A stretch of 64,000 nucleotides of DNA from an uncultured Clostridia bacterium (GTDB lineage: Bacteria; Bacillota; Clostridia; Oscillospirales; Acutalibacteraceae): positions 48,175 to 112,174 of the forward strand of contig CALWUW010000012.1 of assembly GCA_944384815.1 (NCBI GenBank). The letters are read 5' to 3'. Shown here piece by piece: positions 8,375 through 17,558 of this stretch. Numbering within the stretch: the stretch's first letter is position 1; each line of letters starts with the position of its first letter. The translations under genes were made by a program, and so were the position numbers. Below the pieces are notes generated by a model, which saw nothing but the letters and a program-made list of their open reading frames with translations, had not been told where the DNA came from and searched no databases.

Positions 8375-9658
8375 TTATTTTCCGAAACTTTTTTCTCCCT
8401 TGATATGCTCCCAATATGTCCGGAACGCCTGTTCATTTTTATTCTCGCCCCAATGATAATATTTCGTGCCCACAAGGGACTCCGGCAAATACGTTTGTTC
8501 CACCCAATGCTGAGGGTACTGGTGCGGATATTTGTAAAACTGCCCTTTACGCAGGGCATCAGCGCCATCGTAATGGGTGTTCTGCAATGCGCGGGGAATG
8601 TCCCCTACTTTTCCGCTGCGCACATCGTCCATGGCTTGCAGAATCGCGTCGTGAGCGGAGTTGGATTTGGGGCTGTTAGCTACCAGCAAAACCGCATCCG
8701 CAAGCGGAAGCTGCGCTTCCGGGAGCCCTACCTGCAATGCCGCATCCACCGCCGCTTTTACTATGGGAATAATCATAGGATAAGCCAACCCTACATCCTC
8801 GCAGGCACAAACCATCAGTCTTCTGCAAACCGAAGGAAGATCTCCGGCACAAAGCAGGCGCGCCAGATAATAAATGGAAGCATCCGGATCGGACCCCCGC
8901 ATGGATTTTTGGAATGCGGAAAGCAGGTCGTAATGCTGGTCTCCCTCCCGATCGTATCGCATAGCGCTTTTCTGCGTCAATTCCCGGGCGCTTTCCAGGG
9001 AGATCTTCAAGCTTCCGTCGGGCTGGGATTCTCCTGAAAAGATGCACAGCTCCACCGCGTTCATGGCCTTACGCACATCGCCCCCGCAGGAAGAAGCGAT
9101 CTGCTCTTCCACACCTTCTTCCAAAAGCAAAGGGACACCGTTTTCCTGCTCTTCCAAGGCAAAAGCCCGATGAACGGCTTTCTGCACAGCCTGCGGAGGC
9201 ACCGTCTTAAATTCAAACACTGTGCACCGGCTTAAAATGGCGCCGTAAACATAAAAATACGGATTTTCCGTTGTAGACGCGATCAAGGTAATGCTTCCGT
9301 CTTCAATATACTCCAGCAAGGTCTGCTGCTGCTTTTTATTAAAGTATTGGATCTCATCCAGATAGAGAAGCACCCCATTTACCGCTTCCAATCCATCCAA
9401 TTTTCCGATGATCTCTCGAATATCCCCTGTGGAAGCCGTTGTCCCGTTCAGTTTGCATAGTTTCCGGTTGGTCTTGCGGGCGATCCAATTGGCCACTGTG
9501 GTTTTTCCTACGCCGGAAGGGCCGTAAAAAATCATATTGGGGATATTCCCGGATTCTAAAATTTTACGAAGGGCTCTTCCTTCTCCCAAAAGATGCTCCT
9601 GCCCTACTATAGTGTCCAAAGAATCCGGACGTATCCGGTCCGCTAACGGTGCACCCAT
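8375..9658 (-). CDS. rarA: replication-associated recombination AAA+ ATPase RarA/MgsA
   Basis: 427 residues with Walker A GPSGVGKT (46-53), Walker B YLDEIQ near 100, sensor STTENP, and the C-terminal tetramerisation/MgsA part with KSAMRYDREGDQHYD and DPDASIYYLARLL. The family acts at stalled replication forks. The start at 9658 (MGAPLADRIRP) is chosen over 9679 because GGGAG lies 8 nt before it and the protein then starts like known RarA. It is transcribed alone; the glyA terminator lies just upstream. Confidence 0.95.
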   Translation of the reverse strand: MGAPLADRIRPDSLDTIVGQEHLLGEGRALRKILESGNIPNMIFYGPSGVGKTTVANWIARKTNRKLCKLNGTTASTGDIREIIGKLDGLEAVNGVLLYLDEIQYFNKKQQQTLLEYIEDGSITLIASTTENPYFYVYGAILSRCTVFEFKTVPPQAVQKAVHRAFALEEQENGVPLLLEEGVEEQIASSCGGDVRKAMNAVELCIFSGESQPDGSLKISLESARELTQKSAMRYDREGDQHYDLLSAFQKSMRGSDPDASIYYLARLLCAGDLPSVCRRLMVCACEDVGLAYPMIIPIVKAAVDAALQVGLPEAQLPLADAVLLVANSPKSNSAHDAILQAMDDVRSGKVGDIPRALQNTHYDGADALRKGQFYKYPHQYPQHWVEQTYLPESLVGTKYYHWGENKNEQAFRTYWEHIKGEKSFGK

Positions 9659-9688
9659 ATTTCTCCCTCTTTTCCCCACAGAATACGA

Positions 9689-9725
9689 AAGTGCCGTTTC
9701 CGGAGCTTCCCCGGAAACGGCACTT
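9689..9725. terminator. terminator between glyA and rarA
   Basis: A perfect 15-bp stem (AAGTGCCGTTTCCGG with its complement) lies 18 bp past the glyA stop. The T-run is weak on the minus strand. Confidence 0.75.
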
Positions 9726-9742
9726 TTCAGGCGCTGCGTTCC

Positions 9743-10996
9743 TTATTCGTACAAAGGATGGCGAGCGCAGATTTCCTGTACCGCAGCACGGATTTCCTGC
9801 TGTTTTCCTTCGAAATCGTAAATGGCGGAAGCGATACACTGGGCGATCTGATCCATATCGTTTGTATCCAAGCCGCGAGTGGTAACGGCCGGCGTTCCCA
9901 AACGGAGGCCACTGGTGATAAAGGGACTTCTCTGCTCATTGGGAACCGTATTCTTATTGGCCGTGATATTCACCGCGTCCAAACGATGCTCCAGTTCCTT
10001 GCCGGTAAGCTCCATACCGCTGAGGTCTACCAGCATCAAGTGGTTATCCGTTCCTCCGGAAACCAGCTTCACATTCCGCTGCAACAACCCCTGCGCCAAA
10101 GCCTGGGCATTGGCTACGATGCGATGGCCGTACTCCTTAAAGGAAGGCTGAAGCGCTTCTCCCAAACAAACCGCTTTGCCGGCGATCACGTGCATCAGCG
10201 GTCCACCCTGGGTGCCCGGGAAAATTGCCTTATCAATGGCCTTGGCAAATTCTTCTTTGCACAAAATCAATCCGCCTCTGGGGCCACGCAGGGTTTTATG
10301 GGTAGTAGTGGTCACTACATCCGCATATTCCACCGGGTTGGCATGGTCTCCGGAAGCTACCAAGCCGGCAATATGCGCCATATCCACCATAAACAAAGCG
10401 CCGCAGTCGTCAGCGATCTGGCGGAACTTCTGAAAGTCCAAAGCTCTGGGATACGCGCTGGCTCCGGCTACGATCAGCTTGGGCTTTACTTCCATAGCCA
10501 ACGCATGAACGGCTTCATAATCCACGCATCCGGTTTCCGGGCTGACGCCGTACGGAACAAAATTATAATATTTACCGGACATATTCACCGGAGAGCCGTG
10601 GGTCAAATGCCCACCTTCGGAAAGGCTCATGCCCAAAACCGTATCTCCCGGATTCAGCAAAGCAAAATAAACGGCCAGATTTGCCTGGGCGCCGGAATGA
10701 GGCTGCACATTGGCGTGCTCCGCGCCAAACAACTGGCAAGCGCGCTTACGGGCAATTTCCTCCACCACGTCCACAAACTGGCATCCGCCGTAATACCGCT
10801 TTCCAGGGTATCCTTCCGCGTACTTATTGGTAAGGATGCTTCCCATGGCTGCCATAACCGCCGGAGAAACAATATTTTCCGAAGCGATCAATTCCAGATT
10901 CTGCTGCTGCCGTCCCAGTTCTTTCGCCATGGCTTCGCCCACTTCGGGGTCTACGTTCTTCACAAAGCCGATGGAGTCCATCAAATCACTGTACAT
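9743..10996 (-). CDS. glyA: serine hydroxymethyltransferase
   Basis: 417 residues, the usual length. It converts serine and tetrahydrofolate to glycine and 5,10-methylene-tetrahydrofolate with pyridoxal phosphate. The PLP lysine is K234 in [14 protein letters not shown]; other marks are [19 protein letters not shown] and the C-terminal [15 protein letters not shown]. The start at 10996 gives the conserved N-terminus; AGGA is 13 nt upstream. It is a single gene with its own promoter and terminator. No THF or PLP riboswitch pattern is evident in the short leader. Confidence 0.97.
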   Translation of the reverse strand: MYSDLMDSIGFVKNVDPEVGEAMAKELGRQQQNLELIASENIVSPAVMAAMGSILTNKYAEGYPGKRYYGGCQFVDVVEEIARKRACQLFGAEHANVQPHSGAQANLAVYFALLNPGDTVLGMSLSEGGHLTHGSPVNMSGKYYNFVPYGVSPETGCVDYEAVHALAMEVKPKLIVAGASAYPRALDFQKFRQIADDCGALFMVDMAHIAGLVASGDHANPVEYADVVTTTTHKTLRGPRGGLILCKEEFAKAIDKAIFPGTQGGPLMHVIAGKAVCLGEALQPSFKEYGHRIVANAQALAQGLLQRNVKLVSGGTDNHLMLVDLSGMELTGKELEHRLDAVNITANKNTVPNEQRSPFITSGLRLGTPAVTTRGLDTNDMDQIAQCIASAIYDFEGKQQEIRAAVQEICARHPLYE

Positions 10997-11041
10997 AGCT
11001 TTTTCATTTCCTTTCCGCCGATGCAAATAATGTCGGTATTC

Positions 11042-11071
11042 AGTATACCATGTTTTCCTCCTAAAACGCAA
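11042..11071 (-). promoter_or_regulatory. extended -10 promoter of glyA
   Basis: Minus strand: TTGCGT (11066-11071), 18 bp, TATACT (11042-11047), with TG one base before the -10 element. It is about 46 bp upstream of the glyA start. Confidence 0.7.
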
Positions 11072-11172
11072 CATAAATCACATTGCAAATTCCAACATTG
11101 CTTTGCTTTTAGGGAATCATTATGATGTCCCTCATAAATTTCCGCTGTTCCCTTTCCGCCGCAACAAAAAAG

Positions 11173-11209
11173 GAAGGCCACCCCTGTTTTTCTCACTGGG
11201 GTGGCCTTC
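11173..11209 (-). terminator. terminator of the alpha-L-fucosidase gene
   Basis: A perfect 12-bp stem (GAAGGCCACCCC and complement), followed on the minus strand by CTTTTTTG. Confidence 0.85.
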
Positions 11210-11257
11210 TCTGTTTTGCAGAAACCTTTTACGGAAAAAATATTTTTGATTTTTCGT

Positions 11258-12715
11258 TTATTCCAATTCAATCACCAGGCAGTTTGCCGTTTTAGCCGGC
11301 AGAGTTTCCGGAAGCTTTACACTCAGGACGCCGAAATCCTGCGCAAAAGGCATATTCCCTTCACCCAGCAGTCTTACCGATTTAACGGTTTCTTGGGGCA
11401 AAAAGCTTTTCAAAACAGCCACACGATTTTCCGGCGCGCGCATTAAGAAAGCATATACGGTTTTGCCTTTACTGGTAAAACGATAGTCCGAATCGGTCCA
11501 ATCGGTTTCGTTTTCCGTAAATCCTTCTATCAGCACTTTCGTGTTCCCTTCTCCGGAAATTCTCCACGGGCGAGTCCCATATACACCTTCAGAGCAAACG
11601 GCAAACCAGTCCGCCAGCTCTTCCAGAATCCAGATGGTCTCCCGATCCAGAGAGCCGTCAGGACGCTGGAGAACATTCAGGAGCATGGTTCCATTCTTGG
11701 ATATGATATCCACCAGCATTTCAATAATATGAGAAGGACGCTTAAATTCCTGCCGTACGTCATAGAACCAGTTTCCGATACAGGTATCCGTTTGCCAGGG
11801 ATAGGGAAGGATATCCGGAAGCTGGCTTTTCTCAATATCCAGCACACCCACCGTGTAGATATCCGGTCTGCGGTCCTTCTGATTGTATACCGCTCGGTTT
11901 TCTCCGTATTTTCCAATGGATGTGTTATAAAGATAGGCAACCGCTTCCAGCCCCATTTTATATTCCTGCTCCAAAGCAGGGCCTTCCTGGGTCTGCACAA
12001 AGGGAAGGCCGCCGTCCGAATACAGCAGGTCCGGCTGGTATTTATCGATCAATTCTTTCATCACATTCAGCCAATATTCCTGGAACTGCTGATTTGTCGT
12101 ATACCATACGTCAAACGTGCCCCTGTTGTCGATTTTATGCTCCTTATTGGCATAATAAAAATCTTCATACTCCGGGGCATTTCCATCGTAGGGAACGCCG
12201 GCGTACGGTCCCCATTCATCCGCCCCTTTATTGGTATTCCACCAGGAAAAAGAAGCACCCAAATGTTCCGTCAGGCCAAACGGCAAATTGTACTTTTTCG
12301 CTGCGGCTTTCCACAAACCACAGATATCCTTATGGGGACCCACCTTAACAGAGTTAAAGTGATTGATAGCGGAATCGTAATTGAAGAAATGATCATGGTG
12401 CATGGCCTGCGCCACAAAATACCGGGCGCCGGCTTTCACGTAAAGCTCCATCAACGCCTCCGGATCAAAATTTTCCGCCTTCCACAAAGCGCAAATATCC
12501 TTATACCCAAATTGGGAAGGATGCCCGTAGTGCCGAAGATGGTATAGATACTGGGGCGAACCCTGTATATACATATTTCTGGCATACCAATCTCCAAACA
12601 TAGGAACGGACTGCGGTCCCCAATGGGACCATATGCCGAATTTTGCGTCCTTGAACCAATCCGGGCACTGGTATTGCCTTAAAGATTCAAAGCTTGCCTG
12701 AAATTCCTTTTGCAT
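11258..12715 (-). CDS. GH29 alpha-L-fucosidase
   Basis: 485 residues without a signal peptide, so probably cytoplasmic. Family GH29 retaining fucosidases remove terminal alpha-L-fucose from glycans or glycosides. Visible marks are SHWGPQS near 30, AMHHDHF at about 104-111 (equivalent of the family KHHDGF), the likely nucleophile D234 in LLYSDGG, and LLNVLQRPDGSL. The start has AGGAG 12 nt upstream. It lies 172 bp downstream of the aldo/keto reductase on the same strand, with palindromes in the gap, so it may have its own control. FucO, 5 kb away, would handle the lactaldehyde formed from fucose. Confidence 0.93.
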   Translation of the reverse strand: MQKEFQASFESLRQYQCPDWFKDAKFGIWSHWGPQSVPMFGDWYARNMYIQGSPQYLYHLRHYGHPSQFGYKDICALWKAENFDPEALMELYVKAGARYFVAQAMHHDHFFNYDSAINHFNSVKVGPHKDICGLWKAAAKKYNLPFGLTEHLGASFSWWNTNKGADEWGPYAGVPYDGNAPEYEDFYYANKEHKIDNRGTFDVWYTTNQQFQEYWLNVMKELIDKYQPDLLYSDGGLPFVQTQEGPALEQEYKMGLEAVAYLYNTSIGKYGENRAVYNQKDRRPDIYTVGVLDIEKSQLPDILPYPWQTDTCIGNWFYDVRQEFKRPSHIIEMLVDIISKNGTMLLNVLQRPDGSLDRETIWILEELADWFAVCSEGVYGTRPWRISGEGNTKVLIEGFTENETDWTDSDYRFTSKGKTVYAFLMRAPENRVAVLKSFLPQETVKSVRLLGEGNMPFAQDFGVLSVKLPETLPAKTANCLVIELE

Positions 12716-12802
12716 GGTTTAACAACTCCTTTTAGGCCGCCAAAATTAGTCATTCTTCTCCTATTCCCAGCCTGAGTGCGTTTTCCCCAGAGCTTTCAAC
12801 CC

Positions 12803-12830
12803 AACGATCGTTTATAAGGAAACCTTCCTT
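12803..12830. promoter_or_regulatory. palindromes upstream of the fucosidase gene
   Basis: AACGATCGTT (12803-12812), a 10-bp perfect palindrome with a central CG, is followed by AAGGAA-ACC-TTCCTT (12816-12830). They sit about 90-115 bp before the fucosidase start. The first resembles the centre of LacI-family operators, but no LacI gene is in the window. Confidence 0.35.
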
Positions 12831-12887
12831 CAGCTCTCAGTTAAATCACAGACGCAAACACAGAAAAGTTCTCCGTAAATCTATAAA

Positions 12888-13904
12888 CTAGCCGGCTGTG
12901 ATGGTCCCGTCCATATCCCAAAGGTCCTGCCAACCGGACGCACCTTCCCATAAAAAGACCTGCCCTTTGATCAATCTGCAATTTTTATCAGCGCCGCGGA
13001 TCGTCTCCATTTCCTTTTCTGTCAAAGGATCTTCCAAAATACAACTTAAATTTGATTGATACTGGGCCGGTTTTACAGAGAAAGGAATGGGAACCACTCC
13101 CCTTTGCACAGCCCACTTCAGGCAGATCGTTGCCGGATGAACTCCATGTTTCCCGGCGATTTCCACGATCTCGCTGATTTCGGTTGCTGCGATGTCCGTA
13201 TCCGTTCTGTCCCTTTCCGGTCTGGAGGGAGAACCGATGGGACAATATCCGATAGGCAGGATCTTATGAGAAAGGGCATAAGCAAAAAGCTCCGGCTGCT
13301 GAAAAGCAGGGTGGCATTCCATTTCTAATGCTGCCGGCTGAATCCGGCATAAAGGTAAAACCGCCTCTAATTTGGGAATGGTCATGTTAGACATGCCGAT
13401 ATGCTTTACCAACCCCAGATCCACCAGCTGCTCGCATTGCCGCCAGGTGTTCATAAATTCTTCCACAGAAAACGGTTTGGAGTCGGGATTTCTGGAATCG
13501 CCGCTACAGCCCGGCGCATGGTAATTGGGAAAAGGCCAATGGACAAAATAAAGGTCAATCCAGTCCAGCTGAAGGTCTTTCAAGCTTTTCTTGCAAGATT
13601 CCAGCACTTTTCCCGGTCCGTGCATATCGTTCCACACCTTGGAAGTGATAAACAGTTCCTCCCGGGTCACGATTTTTTCCGTCACTGCCCTCTGAATAAC
13701 CTGGCCGATCTTATCCTCATTCTGATACACAGATGCGCAGTCGATCAACCGGTAACCATACCGGATAGCTCCATACACCGCTTCCGCAATGGATTCTCCG
13801 CTGTATTTGTCCGAACCAAAAGTACCGATTCCCATAGGCGGAACCGGGGTTCCGTCATAAAGATATCGCTTAGGCAGCTGGGATACATCGATTTTTTCTG
13901 TCAT
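12888..13904 (-). CDS. aldo/keto reductase
   Basis: A 338-residue NADPH-dependent oxidoreductase of the AKR superfamily. The catalytic tetrad is visible as D55, Y60, K89 and H122 (LIDCASVYQNE, FITSKVW, LYFVHWPFP). The C-terminal cofactor-binding part includes PIPFSVKP where many members have IPKS. AGGAGG stands 8 nt before the ATG. It is separated by only 15 bp from the upstream zinc dehydrogenase, so the two form an operon divergent from an AraC regulator. A sugar or sugar-derived aldehyde is a likely substrate; the exact one cannot be told. Confidence 0.9.
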   Translation of the reverse strand: MTEKIDVSQLPKRYLYDGTPVPPMGIGTFGSDKYSGESIAEAVYGAIRYGYRLIDCASVYQNEDKIGQVIQRAVTEKIVTREELFITSKVWNDMHGPGKVLESCKKSLKDLQLDWIDLYFVHWPFPNYHAPGCSGDSRNPDSKPFSVEEFMNTWRQCEQLVDLGLVKHIGMSNMTIPKLEAVLPLCRIQPAALEMECHPAFQQPELFAYALSHKILPIGYCPIGSPSRPERDRTDTDIAATEISEIVEIAGKHGVHPATICLKWAVQRGVVPIPFSVKPAQYQSNLSCILEDPLTEKEMETIRGADKNCRLIKGQVFLWEGASGWQDLWDMDGTITAG

Positions 13905-13919
13905 TTCCCCATCCTCCTG

Positions 13920-14969
13920 TTATTCAAACACCACAGCTACTTTTCCGCAGTTTCCTTCCGCCATAAGCCGATACGCCTCATCGGCCTTTTCCAGCGGGAA
14001 TTGATGGGTGATCAGATCTTCCGGATGAATTCCCCAACGAACCAAACGTTCCACCAATTCTTCCATTCTCCACAGAGAAGTCACCCAAGAACCATAGATG
14101 GTTTTTTGTCCATGAATAATGTCCGGGCTGGGGGTAAAGGTGCAAGTGCCGCCTTCTCCCACAAAAGCAATTTTTCCCCAGGGGCGCGTTGCCCGGATGG
14201 CCAATTGGCGTCCGGCATCACTGGCGCTTGCGTCAATGGCTTTTTCTACGCCTTTCCCACCGGTTGCCGCTAAGATGGCATTTAAAGTGTCTTCTCCAGG
14301 CTTAAACACCTGGTCCACCAATCCTAATTTTTGAGCCAGATTGATTCGATACTCGTTCATTTCAACGCCGATCAGCTGGTTGGCTCCCATGGCTTTGGCC
14401 AGCATCAGCGCCGCCAACCCCACAGGGCCCAGACCGGTAACCAAAACCGCGTCGTTTCCGCTGACCCCGATCTTTTCGATGGCTTCATACACCGTGCCGA
14501 ATCCGCAGGCTACCTGGGCTCCGTCCTTGTATGTAAGCGTATCCGGCAGCAAAATCAAGTCTTTTTCTTCTGCCAAAATATATGGAGCCATGCCGCCGTT
14601 TCTTTGCCAGCCGTAGGCTCTCCGGTGAGGACTGGAACATGAAATATAATAGCCTCTCCTGCAATCGTTGCATACGCCGCATCCGGAAATATGGTAAACA
14701 ATCACCCGGTCTCCCTTTTTAAACCGCCGCAGACCTTCGCCTTCCTCCACAATCACGCCGCAAGGCTCATGACCGGCGATCATGCCCGGGATATATCCTT
14801 CCGGGCCTTTTCCCACATGCTCCCGATAAATACAGCGAATATCGCTTCCGCAAATGGTAGTCGCTTTGGTCTGAATCAAAACCTCACCATGTCCTGGCTT
14901 GGGAATTTCAAAATCTCGCAGTTCCACCGTACTGTTACCCGGCAAAACAGCCCCCTTCATCTTCGCCAT
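13920..14969 (-). CDS. zinc-dependent medium-chain alcohol/polyol dehydrogenase
   Basis: 349 residues. The catalytic zinc ligands C40 and H67-E68 (GHEPCG), four structural-zinc cysteines at 97, 100, 103 and 111, and the Rossmann motif GLGPVGLAALMLA mark a medium-chain dehydrogenase of the threonine/sorbitol dehydrogenase type. It probably oxidises a sugar, polyol or acidic sugar with NAD(P)+. It is first in an operon with an aldo/keto reductase and is divergent from an AraC regulator about 200 bp away. The GGAAGG site is somewhat distant from the ATG. Confidence 0.9.
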   Translation of the reverse strand: MAKMKGAVLPGNSTVELRDFEIPKPGHGEVLIQTKATTICGSDIRCIYREHVGKGPEGYIPGMIAGHEPCGVIVEEGEGLRRFKKGDRVIVYHISGCGVCNDCRRGYYISCSSPHRRAYGWQRNGGMAPYILAEEKDLILLPDTLTYKDGAQVACGFGTVYEAIEKIGVSGNDAVLVTGLGPVGLAALMLAKAMGANQLIGVEMNEYRINLAQKLGLVDQVFKPGEDTLNAILAATGGKGVEKAIDASASDAGRQLAIRATRPWGKIAFVGEGGTCTFTPSPDIIHGQKTIYGSWVTSLWRMEELVERLVRWGIHPEDLITHQFPLEKADEAYRLMAEGNCGKVAVVFE

Positions 14970-15167
14970 AATAACACAACCTTCCTTTCGTCCGTCATTC
15001 TTTTACGACCCTTTGTACTTCCCATTATATCGTCGTCTTTACAAAATATAAGATGTATTCCTGACGATATTCTCATGAATATGTCGTATTATTACAGATT
15101 AATTACAATTTTATTTGACTTCTTCCGATTATTGCTCTACACTTAATACACAAAAGGAGACATTTAT

Positions 15168-16061
15168 ATGAGAATTGCTTATTCTGACCTTGATATACGT
15201 TTCTCTGTGGATCAAATGGAATTTTGCGTACTGAACATCATTTATGAGCGGTTAAGCCGAAGGATTCCACCCCATAGTCATGGGCCCGGGTGCTATGAAA
15301 TTCATTATATTGATTCCGGATACGGAAAAAGTATCATAAACGGCGTGGTGTATACCATTTCCCCCAACACCATTTATGTGACCGGTCCCGGAGTAGAGCA
15401 TTCCCAAATTTCGGACACTCAAAACCCCATGTGTGAATACTGCATCTATATGCGACTTTTAAAAAAAGGTGGGAAACGCCTTTCCCACCCTTCCCGTTCT
15501 ATTTTGGCCGCCTTTCTGGAAACCTATTTTTGGATAGGGCAGGACACGGAAAATCTCGGCACCCTTTTTCAAAGCATCTTTCAGGAGTTCAGCCAGCAGC
15601 GGGACGGCTATATTCTCCAGATACAATCCTTGCTGCAGCAAATCCCTGTTACGCTGGCCCGATGCTATGCCCAAGGCAAACCTTCTTCTAATCATTTTCT
15701 TCCTTCCGACCTGCACAATAGCAACACCGTAATTATAGAAGAATTTTTTCTCTATGAATATCAGAATTGCACCTTGGATGCTCTGGCTGAAAAGCTGCGG
15801 CTTTCCAACAGGCAAACTGAGCGCCTCCTGCAAAAACAATATGGCATGACTTTCACCGAAAAACGAACACAAGCACGTCTTGCCGCCGCTTCGGTGCTTT
15901 TGCAGGAAACTTCCTTGTCCATAACGGAAATCGCTCAGGAAACAGGCTTTTCTTCCGGAGAATACTTTACCAACACGTTCCGTAAGCATTACGGTGTCAG
16001 TCCAAGAGCATACCGAAAACGCAGCAATACTCCTCTCTCACAAAACGCCTCCACGCCTTAG
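15168..16061 (+). CDS. AraC-family transcriptional regulator
   Basis: 297 residues. The N-terminal cupin part carries IPPHSHGPGCYEIHYID and a GYGKSIINGV-Y-ISPN segment. The C-terminal double HTH (about 190-285) carries LRLSNRQTERLLQKQYGMTF and ITEIAQETGFSSGEYFTNTFRKHYG followed by VSPRAYR. AAAGGAG lies 8 nt before the ATG. Divergence from the dehydrogenase-aldo/keto reductase operon suggests that it controls them, possibly with the fucosidase. The effector is unknown. Confidence 0.88.
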   Translation: MRIAYSDLDIRFSVDQMEFCVLNIIYERLSRRIPPHSHGPGCYEIHYIDSGYGKSIINGVVYTISPNTIYVTGPGVEHSQISDTQNPMCEYCIYMRLLKKGGKRLSHPSRSILAAFLETYFWIGQDTENLGTLFQSIFQEFSQQRDGYILQIQSLLQQIPVTLARCYAQGKPSSNHFLPSDLHNSNTVIIEEFFLYEYQNCTLDALAEKLRLSNRQTERLLQKQYGMTFTEKRTQARLAAASVLLQETSLSITEIAQETGFSSGEYFTNTFRKHYGVSPRAYRKRSNTPLSQNASTP

Positions 16062-16339
16062 CTTTTTCCGTAAATAGTTTTCTCTTACGAAAACCGCTGC
16101 TGGGTAAAGTGGTTTCCTTCTTCTTCGATTTGCTTTTCTCGCGGTTCAGCCCAATGAAAGCCATGGGTATTCATTCAGTACTTTTTACTAAACATAAGAT
16201 TCTAAATGCAACTTGCGTGTGAAAATTTTCCATTATAAACAGCAACTAAAAAAGATACTATGGTTTTGGGATGTGGAACTTGAACCTGTATATTTAAAGA
16301 CGTCTTTATATAACTTCAACATTTTCATACAAATAAAAA
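16062..16339. other. intergenic region without a recognisable gene
   Basis: AT-rich and non-coding on both strands. The only structure seen is a 14-bp palindrome TAAAGACGTCTTTA at 16295-16308. Confidence 0.5.
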
Positions 16340-16377
16340 ATGGATATTCATAACAGAAATCTGTTATGAATATCCAT
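16340..16377 (-). terminator. terminator of tRNA-Leu
   Basis: An 18-bp stem with a 2-nt apex (16340-16357 with 16360-16377), followed on the minus strand by six T residues. It starts immediately after the encoded CCA of tRNA-Leu. Confidence 0.9.
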
Positions 16378-16379
16378 TA

Positions 16380-16464
16380 TGGTGCGCGAGACGGGACTTG
16401 AACCCGTACGTCATGCAACACACGCCCCTCAAACGTGCCTGTCTGCCAGTTCCAGCACTCGCGC
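16380..16464 (-). tRNA. tRNA-Leu (GAG anticodon)
   Basis: Minus strand: acceptor GCGCGAG, D-arm TGGCAGACAGG, anticodon GAG in the loop TTGAGGG, a long variable arm, T-arm GGGTTCAAGTCCC, closing CTCGCGC, then A and encoded CCA. Confidence 0.95.
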
Positions 16465-16569
16465 AAGCACCGACAACGTTGATGATTATAGCATTTTATC
16501 CCGGTGCTTGTCAAGAGTTTTCTTCCAAAAGGTTTCCTTTTTCTGCTTTTCGGCTTTTTTCAAAAAGCG

Positions 16570-17436
16570 TCAGGTATCTTCCTCAATTTCCTTAAAGCCA
16601 TATCCTACCACTTCTGCCGCAGTTGTTACGATCATAAACGCATTGGGATCGGTTTCCACAACGATCTTATGTAGCATATGGTATTCATTTCTGCGAACAG
16701 CGCAGAGAAGCGTTTCATTGGATGCATTGGAATACGCGCCTACACTTGGAATTTTGGTTACACCGCGTTCCAAATTCTCCATAATCTGGCGGGCAATCGC
16801 CTCTCCTTTTTGCGTCACAATCATAACCATTTTTCCCAGGTCTGCACCATACAAAACTACGTCGATCAACTTTGTCTGCACAAACATGGCAATCAGCGCA
16901 TACATAGCCGTATCAATATTCTGATACGCAAAAGCAGAAAATATCACAATCACCGCATCGGTAGCAAACATCAGTGTGCTGATCTTAAAGCTGGGGAATC
17001 GAAGCTGGATCAGCAGATTCGCAATATCCAGCCCTCCGGTGGAACCGTCGCACAGAAAACTAACGCCCAATCCCAGCCCCAGAAGAGCTCCACCAAAAAT
17101 GGAAGCCAGCAAGGGGTTTCCAACGTATTGCGGCACAAAAGGCAACGCGTAGTCATAAATCACCGCAAAACTGGCAACGGACAAAATCGTTTTCAGGATA
17201 AATGCCCGGCCGAGAAAAAACCACCCGAGGATCAAAAGAGGAAGGTTGATCACCGCTGTCAGCGTACCAATGGGAGCTCCCGTAAGAAAATTGATCACCG
17301 TTGCCAAACCGGAAACTCCGCCAGGCGCGATTTGATTGGGCTCTGTAAACAGATAAATTCCCAGCGCCAAAATCAGGCTTCCCAGCAACGTTAAAGCCAC
17401 ATCCCGGAACGTCAATTTTTGTTTTTTCTTAGCCAT
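16570..17436 (-). CDS. YitT family membrane protein (DUF161 + DUF2179)
   Basis: 288 residues: about five to six membrane segments in the first 190 residues (VALTLLGSLILALGIYLF, APGGVSGLATVINFL, FLCDGSTGGLDI), then a soluble DUF2179 domain (about 195-285, with RGVTKIPSVGAYSN). The family is widespread in Firmicutes and its function is not settled. GAGGTG precedes the ATG at 17436; the GTG two codons upstream overlaps that site and is unlikely. It is flanked by tRNA-Leu and the FucO gene, apparently transcribed alone. Confidence 0.9.
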   Translation of the reverse strand: MAKKKQKLTFRDVALTLLGSLILALGIYLFTEPNQIAPGGVSGLATVINFLTGAPIGTLTAVINLPLLILGWFFLGRAFILKTILSVASFAVIYDYALPFVPQYVGNPLLASIFGGALLGLGLGVSFLCDGSTGGLDIANLLIQLRFPSFKISTLMFATDAVIVIFSAFAYQNIDTAMYALIAMFVQTKLIDVVLYGADLGKMVMIVTQKGEAIARQIMENLERGVTKIPSVGAYSNASNETLLCAVRRNEYHMLHKIVVETDPNAFMIVTTAAEVVGYGFKEIEEDT

Positions 17437-17496
17437 ATACACACCTCACTTGATAGTGAAAGTAATGAATTTTACTTCATTACTCTCCCGAAAACA

Positions 17497-17525
17497 GCCC
17501 GGGGCGGAAAACACCGCGCCCGGGC
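17497..17525 (-). terminator. terminator of fucO
   Basis: A GC-rich imperfect stem GCCCGGG/CCCGGGC, followed by TGTTTTC on the minus strand. Confidence 0.7.
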
Positions 17526-17558
17526 TATTGCCATTTTGCCTTTTCTGCCTGAAACGTA

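Noticed and set aside
9758-11125. A 455-codon frame opposite glyA
   Set aside because: Antisense to an intact serine hydroxymethyltransferase with its own promoter and terminator; no start signal or domain.
10997-11172. Possible THF or PLP riboswitch before glyA
   Set aside because: The promoter lies only about 45 bp from the start codon, so the leader is too short for a THF aptamer, and the conserved segments are absent.
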